Assembly: GCA_950295325.1 (NCBI GenBank)
Contig: OX485803.1
Coordinates: forward strand, 75,097,554 to 75,161,553
Source of the DNA: Polytrichum commune
Lineage: Eukaryota; Streptophyta; Polytrichopsida; Polytrichales; Polytrichaceae
Direction: 5' to 3'
Length of the DNA: 64,000 bases
Position 1 is the stretch's first letter, and each line of letters opens with the position of its first letter. Below are positions 25,608 through 36,339 of the stretch, piece by piece. The notes beneath the pieces were generated by a model. That model searched no databases. It saw only the letters and a program-made list of their open reading frames with translations, and was not told where the DNA came from. The translations under genes were made by a program, and so were the position numbers.

Positions 25608-26122
25608 TTATGAAACCATAGTATCATGTTCATCCTCTATACAAGGTTGACCACACAGATATTTTTCTAGGTGAGAATACAAATACCTCCACTGAGCATA
25701 ATTTCGCCATAGCTCAAGAGTAGCAACCAAAATGTGATCAAAATCAATAGATGGCCCCTCTATAGCCACCCTTAGCACACTTTCAAGATGTTTTGTATTT
25801 AAACAATTTCTAAACTTTGTCATAATTATATTTTGGACCAAAAAAACCCTTTCACAAGTAACCATACTAACATATTGATATCTTGCAATCTTAGCTAAAC
25901 CAAAATGTTAGCATATTTCACTTGCAAAGCATAATCCCATGTTATCATGGTCCAAAGGTCTCTAAATGTTTTATCATTCCAATCCATTATTCCTTGCAAT
26001 TTGAAATAAAAAAACTCTCTCTTACATGCATCAGAATTTGCAAGTGCTGGAAGAATCTTACCCCCATCTTTTTTTGCACTCCATAATGCTTCAAAAGAAG
26101 TTTTAACTTTGTCACACTCCAT
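25608..26122 (-). pseudogene. hAT-type transposase relic (C-terminal part)
   Basis: Two minus-strand frames (25895-26122 and 25608-25865) carry FEALWSAKKDGGKILPAL and ERVFLVQNIIMTKFRNCLN then LESVLRVAIEGPSID. The ERxFSxQNxIKTxxRN-like string with a downstream IEGP is typical of the C-terminal dimerisation region of hAT-family and ZNF862-like transposase proteins. Frames do not join and no terminal repeats were found, so this is a fragment. Confidence 0.6.
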
Positions 26123-27832
26123 GAAGCCAAGCCCACTCTCCTTGACGGCATATTAGATGGATTACGGATTTAAAAAGTTTAAATTAGATCATTGTCTTCG
26201 AAACATGCCTCCAAGGCTTTGATAGTTGATTTAGTATATGACTTTTGAAAAAACAATGCATCTTCCAAATATGCACATGTTCTATCCTTTACCATGTCAA
26301 TTCCATGGAATTTTCCACCCCTAATCTCCAAATATGATCTATGAAGATATCCACCTTGAGGGCCGTGATTTGGAATGGTTTTCAGAAGTTAAATCAACTG
26401 CATGCCAAATGCCCATCCACATTCAATGCCCTAAATTGGACTTGGGCATCTTTGCATAAGACAAACTAGGGTTGGTAATGATTCAACTACATAGAAACCA
26501 TGTGCATTCTCTTCTCCTCTTATGATATATAAGGTAGGAGCACCTTAAATTAAGAAGTTAAGATATTTGGCATACATGTTACAACCGTATGAACCAAAAT
26601 CAAAAATTCCCAAGTAGAAAAGCGATAAGGTGTATTGCAATTTCTGAAATAAATTGCCCCCCTCCCCACTTTCAAATTTGAAAGTGAGAACTACGTTGCC
26701 ACCCAAAACTATTTGGAAGCCTTGATGTTCACACAGTGAACATTCTCAAATCAACATGTACTCATATGCAAGATTTCGAGGGTGTTGGTTTTGAGTCCTG
26801 TCTTGATTTAAGGTGCTCCTACCTTCACAATTTGTCATTTCTCCGCAATTCACTGCCAAGACCTGTCACCTTACATTGCAAACAAGAATATGCATTGAAA
26901 GTTTCTGGAAAATTTGCATCAGATTGTGCCCTACATTAGTGAATTCCTATCAGGATTTCTGGTGGTGTCTCTGACTGGATTTTTTTTTTTTTCTTGCAAC
27001 AACTTCAATATATATATAAAAAGGGGGGGGGGGGGTTTGTAGTGCTGTTGGACTGCAATCACCAAATGATTGATGGTTACAATTTGCATGCTGCATACAT
27101 AAGTTACAAGATCATGTAATTTTCCATCATTGAAGTACATGGCCTTTCTGAAACCCTGCTGCATAGCATTTATTGCTTTCTTTATTTCATCCTTGAAGGT
27201 CAGTTCACATGCATAAGAATTGTGAGACAGGAAATACTAGCTGTGCAATCCATTGGAAAAAAAAGTGACAGACACATCAGGAGAGTGAATCCCAAATATT
27301 ACACTGAGTACTTTCAAGTGATCCTTAATCATGATGAGCTTTCATATGAGCTTGGATTGGTAGAGAGACACCTCGATGGTCAATAACCATAATCTAGTAA
27401 GGCAATATGCCTTATGAAAGTTTTGACAAGCTCCAGAGAGGCTAGAGTGATTCTTTTGAATCCAATATCCTAAAAACACTTGGCTACTACCAATGTGCAC
27501 TATACCTGCAGACCAACCCATAATAACCAGTTCTGTATACCATAAATGCGGGAGACCATCAGGTTTAAATCTGTGCATTTCAGAACCTGGAATTTGGTTC
27601 ACACTCATGTTGAAATACAAGTCTTTGCTCCCTTCCAGGAAGCCATCATACATGCTCTTCATTCTTGGATAAATCTTCAGAGAAAGCTGAGTAGTCTACA
27701 ACTCCAATCTTCCAGGATGACTGCCATCCCAATTGGCAGATTTTTGTGCAAAACGAGGTTGAAATAAAGTTGACTGCAATACTCCAATACGCAGTACTCC
27801 CTCAATTATAATTATGAACAATTGATGCAGTT
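26123..27832. other. Intergenic region downstream of the phosphoglycerate mutase gene
   Basis: The left part may continue the hAT relic without an open frame. There is a T12 run near 26980, a TATATATATA stretch near 27010 and a G13 run near 27025. Short minus-strand frames at 26931-27164 and 27342-27662 have no recognised domain. The right end should hold the 3' UTR of the mutase gene. Confidence 0.35.
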
Positions 27833-30305
27833 TTACATAGAAGTCTCCTTCAGAGGGTTGTGTTGATCGCGATACTTGGCTAGTTCCTGAAATCAAAAAA
27901 TTACAGCAAAAAAAGGTAAGCAAAGTGTGGTGGATCTATGCTAAAAGTTAAATACATAGATGTAACCCATGGTTGCTATCAATAAACAGAATGAGGCCAT
28001 GCATCACCTTTGTCAAGGCATATACACCCGCAACCATCGGTCCAACTGGACTCCCACGCCGTAAAAACTTGGAATCCTTGAAAGTGTAAAGCATAGGGAT
28101 GCCTGTTGCAAGCTCAAGCTCAATAACCTGTAGTCACCAACCCACACATATATACACAGTCAGTCCATAGATTCCCCAGGCTCAAGTGAGACCTTAGGAA
28201 CTAATTTGAAAGCCAATGCAATACGAGGGAACAGATGCATTTGCTCTGAGCTAACAACCTGACAATGACAGATGAGACAGGTGGTACTGCTGGCCTTGTA
28301 AAATATCCTAGGTAATATTTCCCACCACCCATGACGAGCAACCAATCATAGAAATTTACTATTTCGTTCTTTAAAATTGCTCAAAATTCAATAAATGAGT
28401 GCACTCTAAGCACCCACCTGTTGCGATGTGAGTTTATCCAAATACATGATAATAGCACGCAACGAATTTCCATGAGCTGCAATCATGACACTCTTTCCAG
28501 CTGCGAGCTCTGGGACCACCTGCCACCATGTTGCAGCCACAGTGAAGTTAGATAGCAGCAATGATTTCAATGAACAAAATGAGGTGCAATTTGTTTGGAT
28601 CTCACATAGAAGTACACTAAGGCAGGGTGATAGGTAATAGGTCTCACGTTCTCCACAAAATACTTGACAGCGCGTTCCGCACACATTTCTAAACTTTCAC
28701 CATTTGGTGGAGGAATATCATAGCTTCGGCGCCATTCGTGGACCTTGTCAGCCCCAAATTTGTCCGCTGTTTCTTTCTTGTTCAAGCCTTGAAGTTCACC
28801 ATACCTGCACAACAACAGCAAATAAACTTTATAGATCAAATTAGGGCAATCCTAGACCCATGAAGTACTCCTGGGTAGAGAAAAACTTCAACCCCTCCAA
28901 GCTGATGATGTGTGAGATAAAGGTCACAAAAAGCAATATTTCCAATGACACATACTAAAATCTTTCAGTGCATCTTTGACAAGTTATAATCACACATACC
29001 GAAGGACCGCCACACTCTGGTGCCCTGAATCTTCAAACACTCAAAACATTCTATAAAGCAGTGAGCCTATAGACTGCCAACGCAACCACTGTCTTAACTC
29101 ACTCTAACAGGTACCTGAAGATTCTAGGTTCAAAAGCCTACAATCTGTAAACAAGTGTAAATTGCGGCATGAAATTTATACTGACGAATTAGCCATCAGA
29201 GTAGTAGGGGACCCAACAAACTGATAAGGTTTGGATAATTTACAGGGACGATATGAGAACATATTGTGATTCTCTGAGTTACGAACTGAAATTGGTGCCT
29301 GCAAATCAGAAGATAAAATGAGGACTAGAACTCACATGCGCTCATTCAGTTGCCATGCGGTCACCACAGGGATGATTCCGTCATCTTTATCTTCACTGAA
29401 TACTCTGCTCCATGCCTCTGCCCTCTCACTTTCATTGTGCAGGATCACTGGTACCTGCCATGACACTCCAAATCCGTCAACAGAGTGACACGATTGTTTA
29501 ATCCACCCTTTTTAAGAGCGACAACTGCATCGACAATTCATATCACCAGCGTTATTGCTAAGGCAGATGTTTGCCAGACATGATGACGATGATGTTGAAA
29601 GAGTGAGGTTTCCGCACCTTTTGCCGGTGGTGCTGGGTCATGGCGAGCATGGCAGTCATCTGCGCGCGAATAAGAGCGGATGTAAAAATCATGTCCACGG
29701 GAAGCTCGCTAATCCTCTTGCCGGCTTCGATGGCCTCGTCCACTCCCTTTTGAGACAACGGGACGTCCACACAACCCGTGAACAGGTTCTTGGAGTTCCA
29801 CAGCGACTCGCCATGGCGGATCAGAATCAACGCACACTCCTCTGCAACAACCCAACCTCCCAAGTATCAAAAACCCCGAAAACAAAAAAGCACTCACACC
29901 AACTTGCCATCACAAACAACATTCAAAAGACGATGATCTAGAAGCCTCTCACTCACCGCCTAGCATAGCCTTTTGAAATTCACGCAACAGGGTCAACCAG
30001 GGGGGCGGTTGCGGACAGAACAAGAGCCATGATAAAAGAAGGAAGGGACGGTACTAACTGGACTTGGCCGGGTTGGAAGCGCCATTGGCAATGATGGGTT
30101 CGCAAGATTGTTGCAGAGTGCAGGAGACAACGGCCGGTGCCGTGGCCCCTACCCGCTGCCGCGCGCTGACCCAGCTGGGCGAAGACGAAAACAAGGCACC
30201 GGATGAGGTGAGCGCATTGCAACGATCGGTTTTGGAGGTGATGGAGGTTTGACACCACGAGCGAGGCAATGCAGGTGTGTGGAGGAGCAGCGTGGCCATG
30301 GCCAT
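27833..30305 (-). CDS. PGM: 2,3-bisphosphoglycerate-dependent phosphoglycerate mutase, probably plastidic
   Basis: Interconverts 3- and 2-phosphoglycerate in glycolysis through a phospho-histidine. Seven exons: 30305-30059, 29841-29618, 29454-29336, 28804-28648, 28519-28418, 28127-28008 and 27886-27833. All junctions are GT-AG and all phases agree, giving 340 residues. The catalytic motif [12 protein letters not shown] and the second-histidine motif [18 protein letters not shown] are intact. Other family signatures seen are [44 protein letters not shown] and GIPMLYTF. The first about 83 residues are Ser/Thr/Ala/Arg-rich with few acids, like a chloroplast transit peptide. ATGs at 30305 and 30299 are both possible starts. 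Land plants use a cofactor-independent enzyme in the cytosol, and this dPGM type is the predicted plastid form. Gene structure looks intact. Confidence 0.92.
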
Positions 30306-31180
30306 GGCTCGCTGGTTGGCTGGCTGACGGCACTCACAAGACCAGAGCTTCCGGCAATCACAAGCCGACCCTTCACACAAAAGAGGGGGTAGAAACGCCA
30401 ACGAACGCAGGCTCGGCAGCAAGGGGAAAGAGCAGTCACAGAGGGCGGAATGAAAATGCAGGAAAGCAAATGAGAGATTGCCCGGTTTTTAACGCCTCGA
30501 GGGTGGGAAAGGCACGACCCTTCACACAATGACAAGACGACGACGACGACGACAACAAATGCAGACTCTCAGAGTGAGAGCACATGCAGAAGATAGAATG
30601 CAAAATGCAGGAAAAGGAACGAGGATGTCTGTCGCTGAAAGAGGCACGACCCTCAAAACTGAACTTAAAAATTAGCACAGACAGAGAGAGAGACGAGAGA
30701 GAGCAGACTTGGAGATGGAATGGGAGATTCAGAGAGAGAGACAGAGACAGAAATGAGGACAGTGGAGGAGGGAATGAGAATGATGCCGCTGGGTGGGCAG
30801 GACGGAAGGGACAGGCAAAGGGAGGTTGGTCGTTATTGACAAGGCGTTTCTTTTGATGACCTTTTCCATGTATTCTGTGGTCAGGTGGCCGACCCCGAGT
30901 CCCGGTGCAGACTCCCTCGAGTCAATGGTCGCCTTCTCCCCCATTGCCCACGGCTTGCTGCTTGGAATGAAACAACACCGGAGACGTGGAAACGCCGGCT
31001 GCGCATTTCGGTCCACCAGTTTTTCCCCCACTAACCAATCTCCTGCCTGCCTACCTGCCTGCCTGCGACAGATGCGTACAGTACTGGGCCGCCACACATG
31101 TTGCAACAGAGGCTCCTTATTATTATTCTTATTATTAGTGTGGGGAGCTCCGTAACTTGAACTGTGTGTAGACATGACCA
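30306..31180 (-). promoter_or_regulatory. 5' UTR and promoter region of the phosphoglycerate mutase gene
   Basis: GC-rich, CpG-containing sequence upstream of the start, with a (GAC)n run at 30536-30553 and (GA)n-rich stretches at 30675-30760. Open frames on both strands here are simple-sequence artefacts. No TATA box or start site can be fixed by eye. Confidence 0.45.
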
Positions 31181-31215
31181 ATCAGGGCCAGGGGTTGATG
31201 TGGGCTATGGGAAGC

Positions 31216-31588
31216 TACACTAATAAATATGATGTGATCATATTTAGGGCCACATGGTAACTTTTCGGATGACACATCTTATCAATAAGTGAACCAATAC
31301 TGTCATGGATGATGGATGAGTTCCATCCATTGGCCAAAACCCTACCTTCTCTTGCCGGCAACTTCTTATGAGATCCCGTCATGGATGATTGAAATTTGGA
31401 TGGAAAATCACTTGGTAAGTGACAGTAATTGCAATGTCGTAAATCTATGTTCCCCCAGAGAATTTACAAGGAATGACGAGTCGTTTTGGGTTAACGTTTA
31501 GTGTTGGTGACACTATACCGCAGTTTACGATTAGTATTGACCAAGACGATTGGAATCGGTGACACTAAATATCATACTTGGTGTGGTA
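31216..31588. repeat. MITE family A, copy 1
   Basis: About 373 bp. The outer ends TACACTAATAAATATGATG and TATCATACTTGGTGTGGTA are imperfect inverted repeats. The inside shares GAAATTTGGATGGAAAATCA, CTTGGTAAGTGACA and the GTGTTGGTGACACTA region with copies at 38818-39198, 40741-41109 (both opposite orientation) and 60376-60750. It has no coding capacity. Confidence 0.65.
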
Positions 31589-31790
31589 GTAATACCATGG
31601 TTTAGATGATTGGGGTCGGGACATGGGTTCACTTGTGCGGGGAGCCCCATAAGTATAATGCCTATATGATTAATTAGCAGCCGAAGGCATCAAGATAACT
31701 CCAAAAGGCAACAACCTAAAAAAATACATCAATGAAATGCAAGGGCCGACAAGGTCACTTATTTTCCAAAAAACACCAAAAGTACAATTA

Positions 31791-32532
31791 GGGCCGGTTT
31801 ACACTACGGTGGAGAAGGCCTCCGGTCGGTCAAGAATGCTTGGCCAAGACATGGTTATATGAGGCAAATGGTGGATGTGCCGGAGAAGAATTAAAGGCAA
31901 TAAAATATTTTTTATTGCGTTGGGCTTCTCCAGAGGAGGAGTTTCTTGTCCGGCCTCTTGAGGCCGGAAAAGCCCAACTCCAAAAAGTGCCGCCATGTCA
32001 TTTTATCATCCATGAGAAAAGTTCACCACCATTGTTTTCTTCACCTAGTGTAAACACCCACCGGGCACCACGGGCCTTGGCTTGGTGGTTAGGGCTCATG
32101 GCCCCCAATGAGGAGGTTGTGGGTTCTATTCCCCATGCCGGCGTGGTGCTCACCACCTTAGTCCACCCAACTATGGTGGGGGGTCCTTGGACCTTGTTGT
32201 ATGGGTACCTCAAAGCCCTTTGGGGGGATACCATGTCCGGTATCTTCAAGGCACTAGTGGCTAGCTAGGAACTAGTATAGTGTGTCACTATAGTGCCCAT
32301 CCTCGAAAGGGGAGAGTAGTATTGTCCCAATGTCCCCTTGTCCAGTGGGCATCGGGTCATTGGCATTACGAACGGACACTTTATTCACGCCGGCCCCTTA
32401 AAAGGGACCGGAGTTTCTATCTATCTATCTAAACACCCACCGGTCAAGAGTTGCATTTTCGACCAATCACTATTGAAAAACGCCCTTTTTTTCATGACCG
32501 GTGGACTTCTCCACCGTAGTGTAAACCGGCCC
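31791..32532. mobile_element. Harbinger/Tourist-like MITE (742 bp) hosting a SINE
   Basis: The ends are perfect inverted repeats of about 27 bp: GGGCCGGTTTACACTACGGT on the left, extending through GGAGAAG, and its complement ending CCGGCCC on the right. The flanks are TTA (31788-31790) and TTA (32533-32535), the 3-bp target duplication typical of PIF/Harbinger elements. It has no transposase. A SINE sits inside at 32065-32430. A second, rearranged copy starts at 63432. Confidence 0.83.
32065..32430 (+). mobile_element. tRNA-derived SINE, full length (366 bp)
   Basis: Flanked by a perfect 13-bp target duplication AAACACCCACCGG (32052-32064 and 32431-32443). The 5' part has an RNA polymerase III A-box-like TGGCTTGGTGG (32078-32088) and a B-box-like GGTTCTATTCC (32122-32132) 34 bp further on, as in a tRNA-derived head. 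The 3' end is a short (CTAT)n tail. The perfect duplication suggests a fairly recent insertion. The long open frame through it is not a gene. Confidence 0.8.
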
Positions 32533-32622
32533 TTAGCCTTATGCCCCCTCCCCACCTGACTTTTAGCGAAGCCTAAAAGTTGGTTCTGAAAACACGCCCT
32601 CCACACCATCGACATTATCTAG

Positions 32623-32800
32623 TGCCGAGCTTAGTTGGCAAATGATGTGGCATGGCTTAAGAGTGGAGGTTTCAAGTCCCAAGCACCAACCATCCCATCG
32701 GTACCTAGACATGAGGCAAGAATATAGGACTTTTAAAAGTGTCGCCTCTCGCCCTTGTGATTGGTTGCTTTTTAGTCTTAGCTATGAGGGCACGAGGAGC
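32623..32800 (+). mobile_element. Second tRNA-derived SINE head
   Basis: The sequence TGCCGAGCTTAGTTGGCAA has an A-box-like core, and GGTTTCAAGTCCC (32668-32680) is a good B box. The body after it is unrelated to the SINE at 32065. The 3' limit and target duplications were not found, so the end is approximate. Confidence 0.5.
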
Positions 32801-33063
32801 TCCATTAACAAAAACTGATGGTAAGATAGATGAGTAGTAAGGGATTTGGGGATGGGACAAAAACTATCCAACATTCATTGCTTGGTAGATTAAACCATGA
32901 ACATGTGTGAAAGCTACTTAACTAAAACCTACTCAAAAATCTCCAGAGCAAGTTCTTGTAGATGCATTGGGATAGCCGAATGCCTCCCCTATAACTCAGG
33001 GAGCTTTACCCGGATTTTGGGAAAAACTTTGGTTACTTGGTAAAGTCGGGTGGGGAGGGGGCA

Positions 33064-34054
33064 TTAGAAGGCATTAGGGGGCATTGACGTCGTTGGTGCC
33101 TCTCCAACAAAAGCTCCGCCTTCGATCGGCAACCTTGGCCATGAAAAAAATCTCCCTCCAACCACTACACTCTCATATCCGTCAGGGGATCTTTGGTGTC
33201 GTGCATATGACAATCGTCTTGATCGAAGCTCACAATTAATGCCACGCTCTTCCTCGTGATGATCCACCGCAAGTTGTTGAGTATTGAAGTAGCACATGTT
33301 GACAACACCGGAAATGGTATCAAAGCAAACATTGGAGATGTTTTCCATGCCAATGGACGTATGATTCATCATGATCTTCCATACGAGAATCGCACAATTG
33401 ACATCCATGCCGGCCAACCTCAAAGGAATTGCCCAAGTTGAATTTGCGTAAAATTGACCCACTCTTGCTTATGTGATACAAAGTTCCGGGTAGCGTGACA
33501 CCCAAGTGCTTCTTCATACGAAATGGTGCTCATTAATGCGCCCTTTGCAAGGTGTTGTTGTGAGATAGACACACACTACTGTTCAAGCCAATCTTGCCGA
33601 ACTTTGCATACTCCAACTTACCGTTGTTCATGTCTTGAGCGGAAACGTTATGATGAACGAACTTAAAATGCTCCTTGCCATTGTCCTTCATGCAATAACC
33701 GACCATGCCCTTGAATGTGTGCAAAATCCTCATCTTTCAATTTCTTGCACGAAACAACATGACCCGTCAAAGGATTCACATCCCAACCCAAACAAATCTT
33801 ATTTTTTTGTTCAACACTAGTAGACTACTAAAATGTCCCTTTACGATCATTTGGAAATGCTTGTGCGTCAATGCACCACCCTCTCCACCAAGCACAAAAC
33901 TCACAATATAATTCTCCTTGATTCTCCTCCTCAAATTTACAAGAAGGCTAACATCTATATCCACACGTCCCATCACGATCGTCACCGAATCCTCAATGTT
34001 TTTGAGGCAAGCATGTGTTCGCTCACTTGCTTGCGAGCACGCAAACTCCCGCAT
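33064..34054 (-). pseudogene. HUH/Rep-like endonuclease relic
   Basis: Rolling-circle-type Rep domain, now frame-broken. Frame 33776-34054 contains YIVSFVLGGEGGALTHKHFQ, with an H-x-H pair (33857-33865) placed like HUH motif II. A conserved-looking stretch reading WDVNPLTGHVV lies at about 33740-33790 in another frame. Frame 33533-33733 holds FKGMVGYCMKDNGKEHF, where Y-C-M-K (33686-33697) fits the single-Tyr motif III (YxxK). Frame 33064-33462 (GMDVNCAILVWKIMMNHTS) continues the protein. Spacing and order fit a Y1 HUH nuclease of a Replitron-like or other Rep-derived transposon. It lacks the motifs of Helitron Rep. No helicase part and no element ends were recognised. Confidence 0.5.
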
Positions 34055-34479
34055 CCTCGGAGCCGTGGTACATAAAAGAAATGTAAAATTGAAAGAAAAA
34101 TTGCAGATGGTAGCAAGCAGTAACCTACAACAAATAAACGGTGCTAGAGCACAACAAGGCTCCTAGCTCACACGGCCAAGCCTTGCCGTTAGCTGCATGC
34201 AAACTAACGTCCCACTACCAATCCCACTATGAGAGTTCAATTGACAACACCAAATTTGCTAGCACCTTTTCATTGCCCGTCCGACTAAGAACACCGGTTC
34301 GTTGGCACCTTACCCATTAATTTACACCCTAGCCTCCCTGAAAATGGCCAACCCTTCTCCCCATGCCAATGGGAGGGTTGGCCTCATGAATTTGTTCTTG
34401 TTGGCACCCCCCAGCCAATACCCCAAAGCAAGTCCTATTTATTCAAAACCCATATGGCAACAACCAATGAATGGAATGG

Positions 34480-35340
34480 GTGGTGAGGGGTATGGTGCAA
34501 AAGGCACTTTTTGGGCTTTGTTCCATTTTGGCGTCATTGGTTTAATGTAGGGAGCCCCATAACTTAGATGCTTGCAACTAACCACTAAGACCAAGGGGCA
34601 ACGAGGGGTATGGAAGCGAGGGATAATGTGGCCCATAAAATTGGGATCATGACGTGCTAAGTCAAATTTCATTTTAGGGTCAGAAGTGTGGGGTCATAAC
34701 ATTATTTAACTGCTATCATTCATTCCATTTTAATACTATCAGTGACATTGTTTCACCCGAGTTTATCATGTTGAATCTACTCTATCAAATGAATAAACAT
34801 AGTTTAATTCCAAACATAATATGGCTTATTCACGGCCTCACCTAGCATACAAACTTAGTTGAATGATGTTTAAGGATTAGCCCACATAAGAAGTTAGAGT
34901 CTAAATAGCAACACCCAATGAAAGCAAAGGGTAATGACTAGTGTGGTGGAAATTTAGATATTGTTTGGGCATGATCCCATTTTGGAGTCAATAGGTAAAT
35001 GTGAGGAGCCCCATAACTTAGACATTTAGAAATAACCAATAAGAGCAAAGGGCGATGAGAGGTATGGATACCCTTCCCAAGAGAATTGGGGTCCGACATG
35101 TGAGGTCATGGACCATTCTAAGGTCATTATTGTGGGAACCCCGTGAATATCTTGAAACTAAACAACGCCACTTGATGAAAACAAGGGATCATGAAGGGGA
35201 ATGGAAGCTAGAGATGTTGTGGCTAGGATACTCGGGGTCAGCCTATGCTAGGTCAAAGTTCCAATTTGGAATCATTAGTTTGGGGAGCCTCATAAAAATT
35301 TCAAGACCTAATGAGAGGTTTAGAAGTTGTATTGTGTATG
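34480..35340. repeat. Degenerate tandem repeat, unit about 130-140 bp
   Basis: A unit containing GGGGAGCCCCATAACTTAGA, then AACTAACCACTAAGAGCAAGG, GGGTATGGAAGCTAGGGAT and TTTTGGGGTCATTAGT-like words recurs about six times (at 34550, 34900, 35010, 35140 and 35280, with a partial at 34480). Single diverged units occur at 31138 and 31640. Copies differ strongly, so the array is old. Confidence 0.55.
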
Positions 35341-36339
35341 GTAAACATTATATGCCAAACTATTTATAAGGAAACCAACACAAAACAAGATCGAGGATAA
35401 TATTATGTATGCACACTATATTCCAACCCACAATACACAACATCAGAGGTCTACACTATAGGTCATCATATTTCTATTGACTGAAAAATAATGTGAATTT
35501 GAGAGACTTCCAACAAAGTGAAATCCATTCATGCACATCTTATTTGGGCACTTTTGAGTTTAATATTTGAACATTTTATTATTTGCAAATATAAAAGCCA
35601 ACAAACTCAAAGACACATATATCCCCCCCCCCCATTATTTTTTTAAATTTATTTATCTAGATGGTTTTTAATTTGGTCAATTTTTATTTTGAAAAACGAT
35701 ATAGTTTCCATCAAAGCCGCTTGGGTAGGACATGTTCAAGACATGTATGCAGAGAGATTGAAGCAAAAAACAACCCTCTCAAGTATTGATCTCAAGCATT
35801 CCACATTGTTTTTATGTGTGATGGTGTATATTATGGGCCAAAATATAGTGCAACGATACACGCATGCTACAAATCACACTACAAACATGCTCATGTGAGT
35901 GACTGGTCTTTTATGGTACCTTCGTCCTAGGACTTTTACTCAACATATCGATCAGAAGTCTCCTTGAACACTTGGAAAAAGACTTGGAGTCTTCAACCCA
36001 CATGGTTTCTTCCACCCCGACTAGAAAACTAATGTGACCCGCATTAGTTGTTTCCACACTAATTCCCCTCCCACACTAATAGGACTATTTAGTGTACATG
36101 TTAACCCTTAAAAGATTTCATCTACCATGAATTGTATTACAAGAGCACTTTTACACCAAAGTTAGACACAAAGAGAGGCGGAGGGCACAGGGGAGTAAAC
36201 CTCGTAGTCTTGGCCCTTTGGAATCGATTACAACATCCAAGAATGCCAAGTGGCAATAAGGTTGAATTAAGGGAATAAGTATTCACTAAAAAGCCAACAT
36301 AAGAAAGGAATTCATTGTGCTATGTACCACTGCTTGGGG
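35341..36339. other. AT-rich intergenic sequence
   Basis: No gene seen. A C10 run lies near 35625. The frames at 35689-35898 have no recognisable domain. Confidence 0.3.

Noticed and set aside
30129-31181. Several overlapping open frames on both strands upstream of the phosphoglycerate mutase start
   Set aside because: Ser- or Arg-rich products of GC-rich and (GA)n simple sequence; the real first exon explains the only supported frame.
31840-32268. 142-codon plus-strand open frame
   Set aside because: Runs through the MITE and into the nested SINE; both are non-coding elements with clear ends.
33064-34054. Helitron Rep
   Set aside because: No Helitron Rep signature, no CTRR 3' end and no helicase seen; the motif layout fits a single-Tyr HUH nuclease better.
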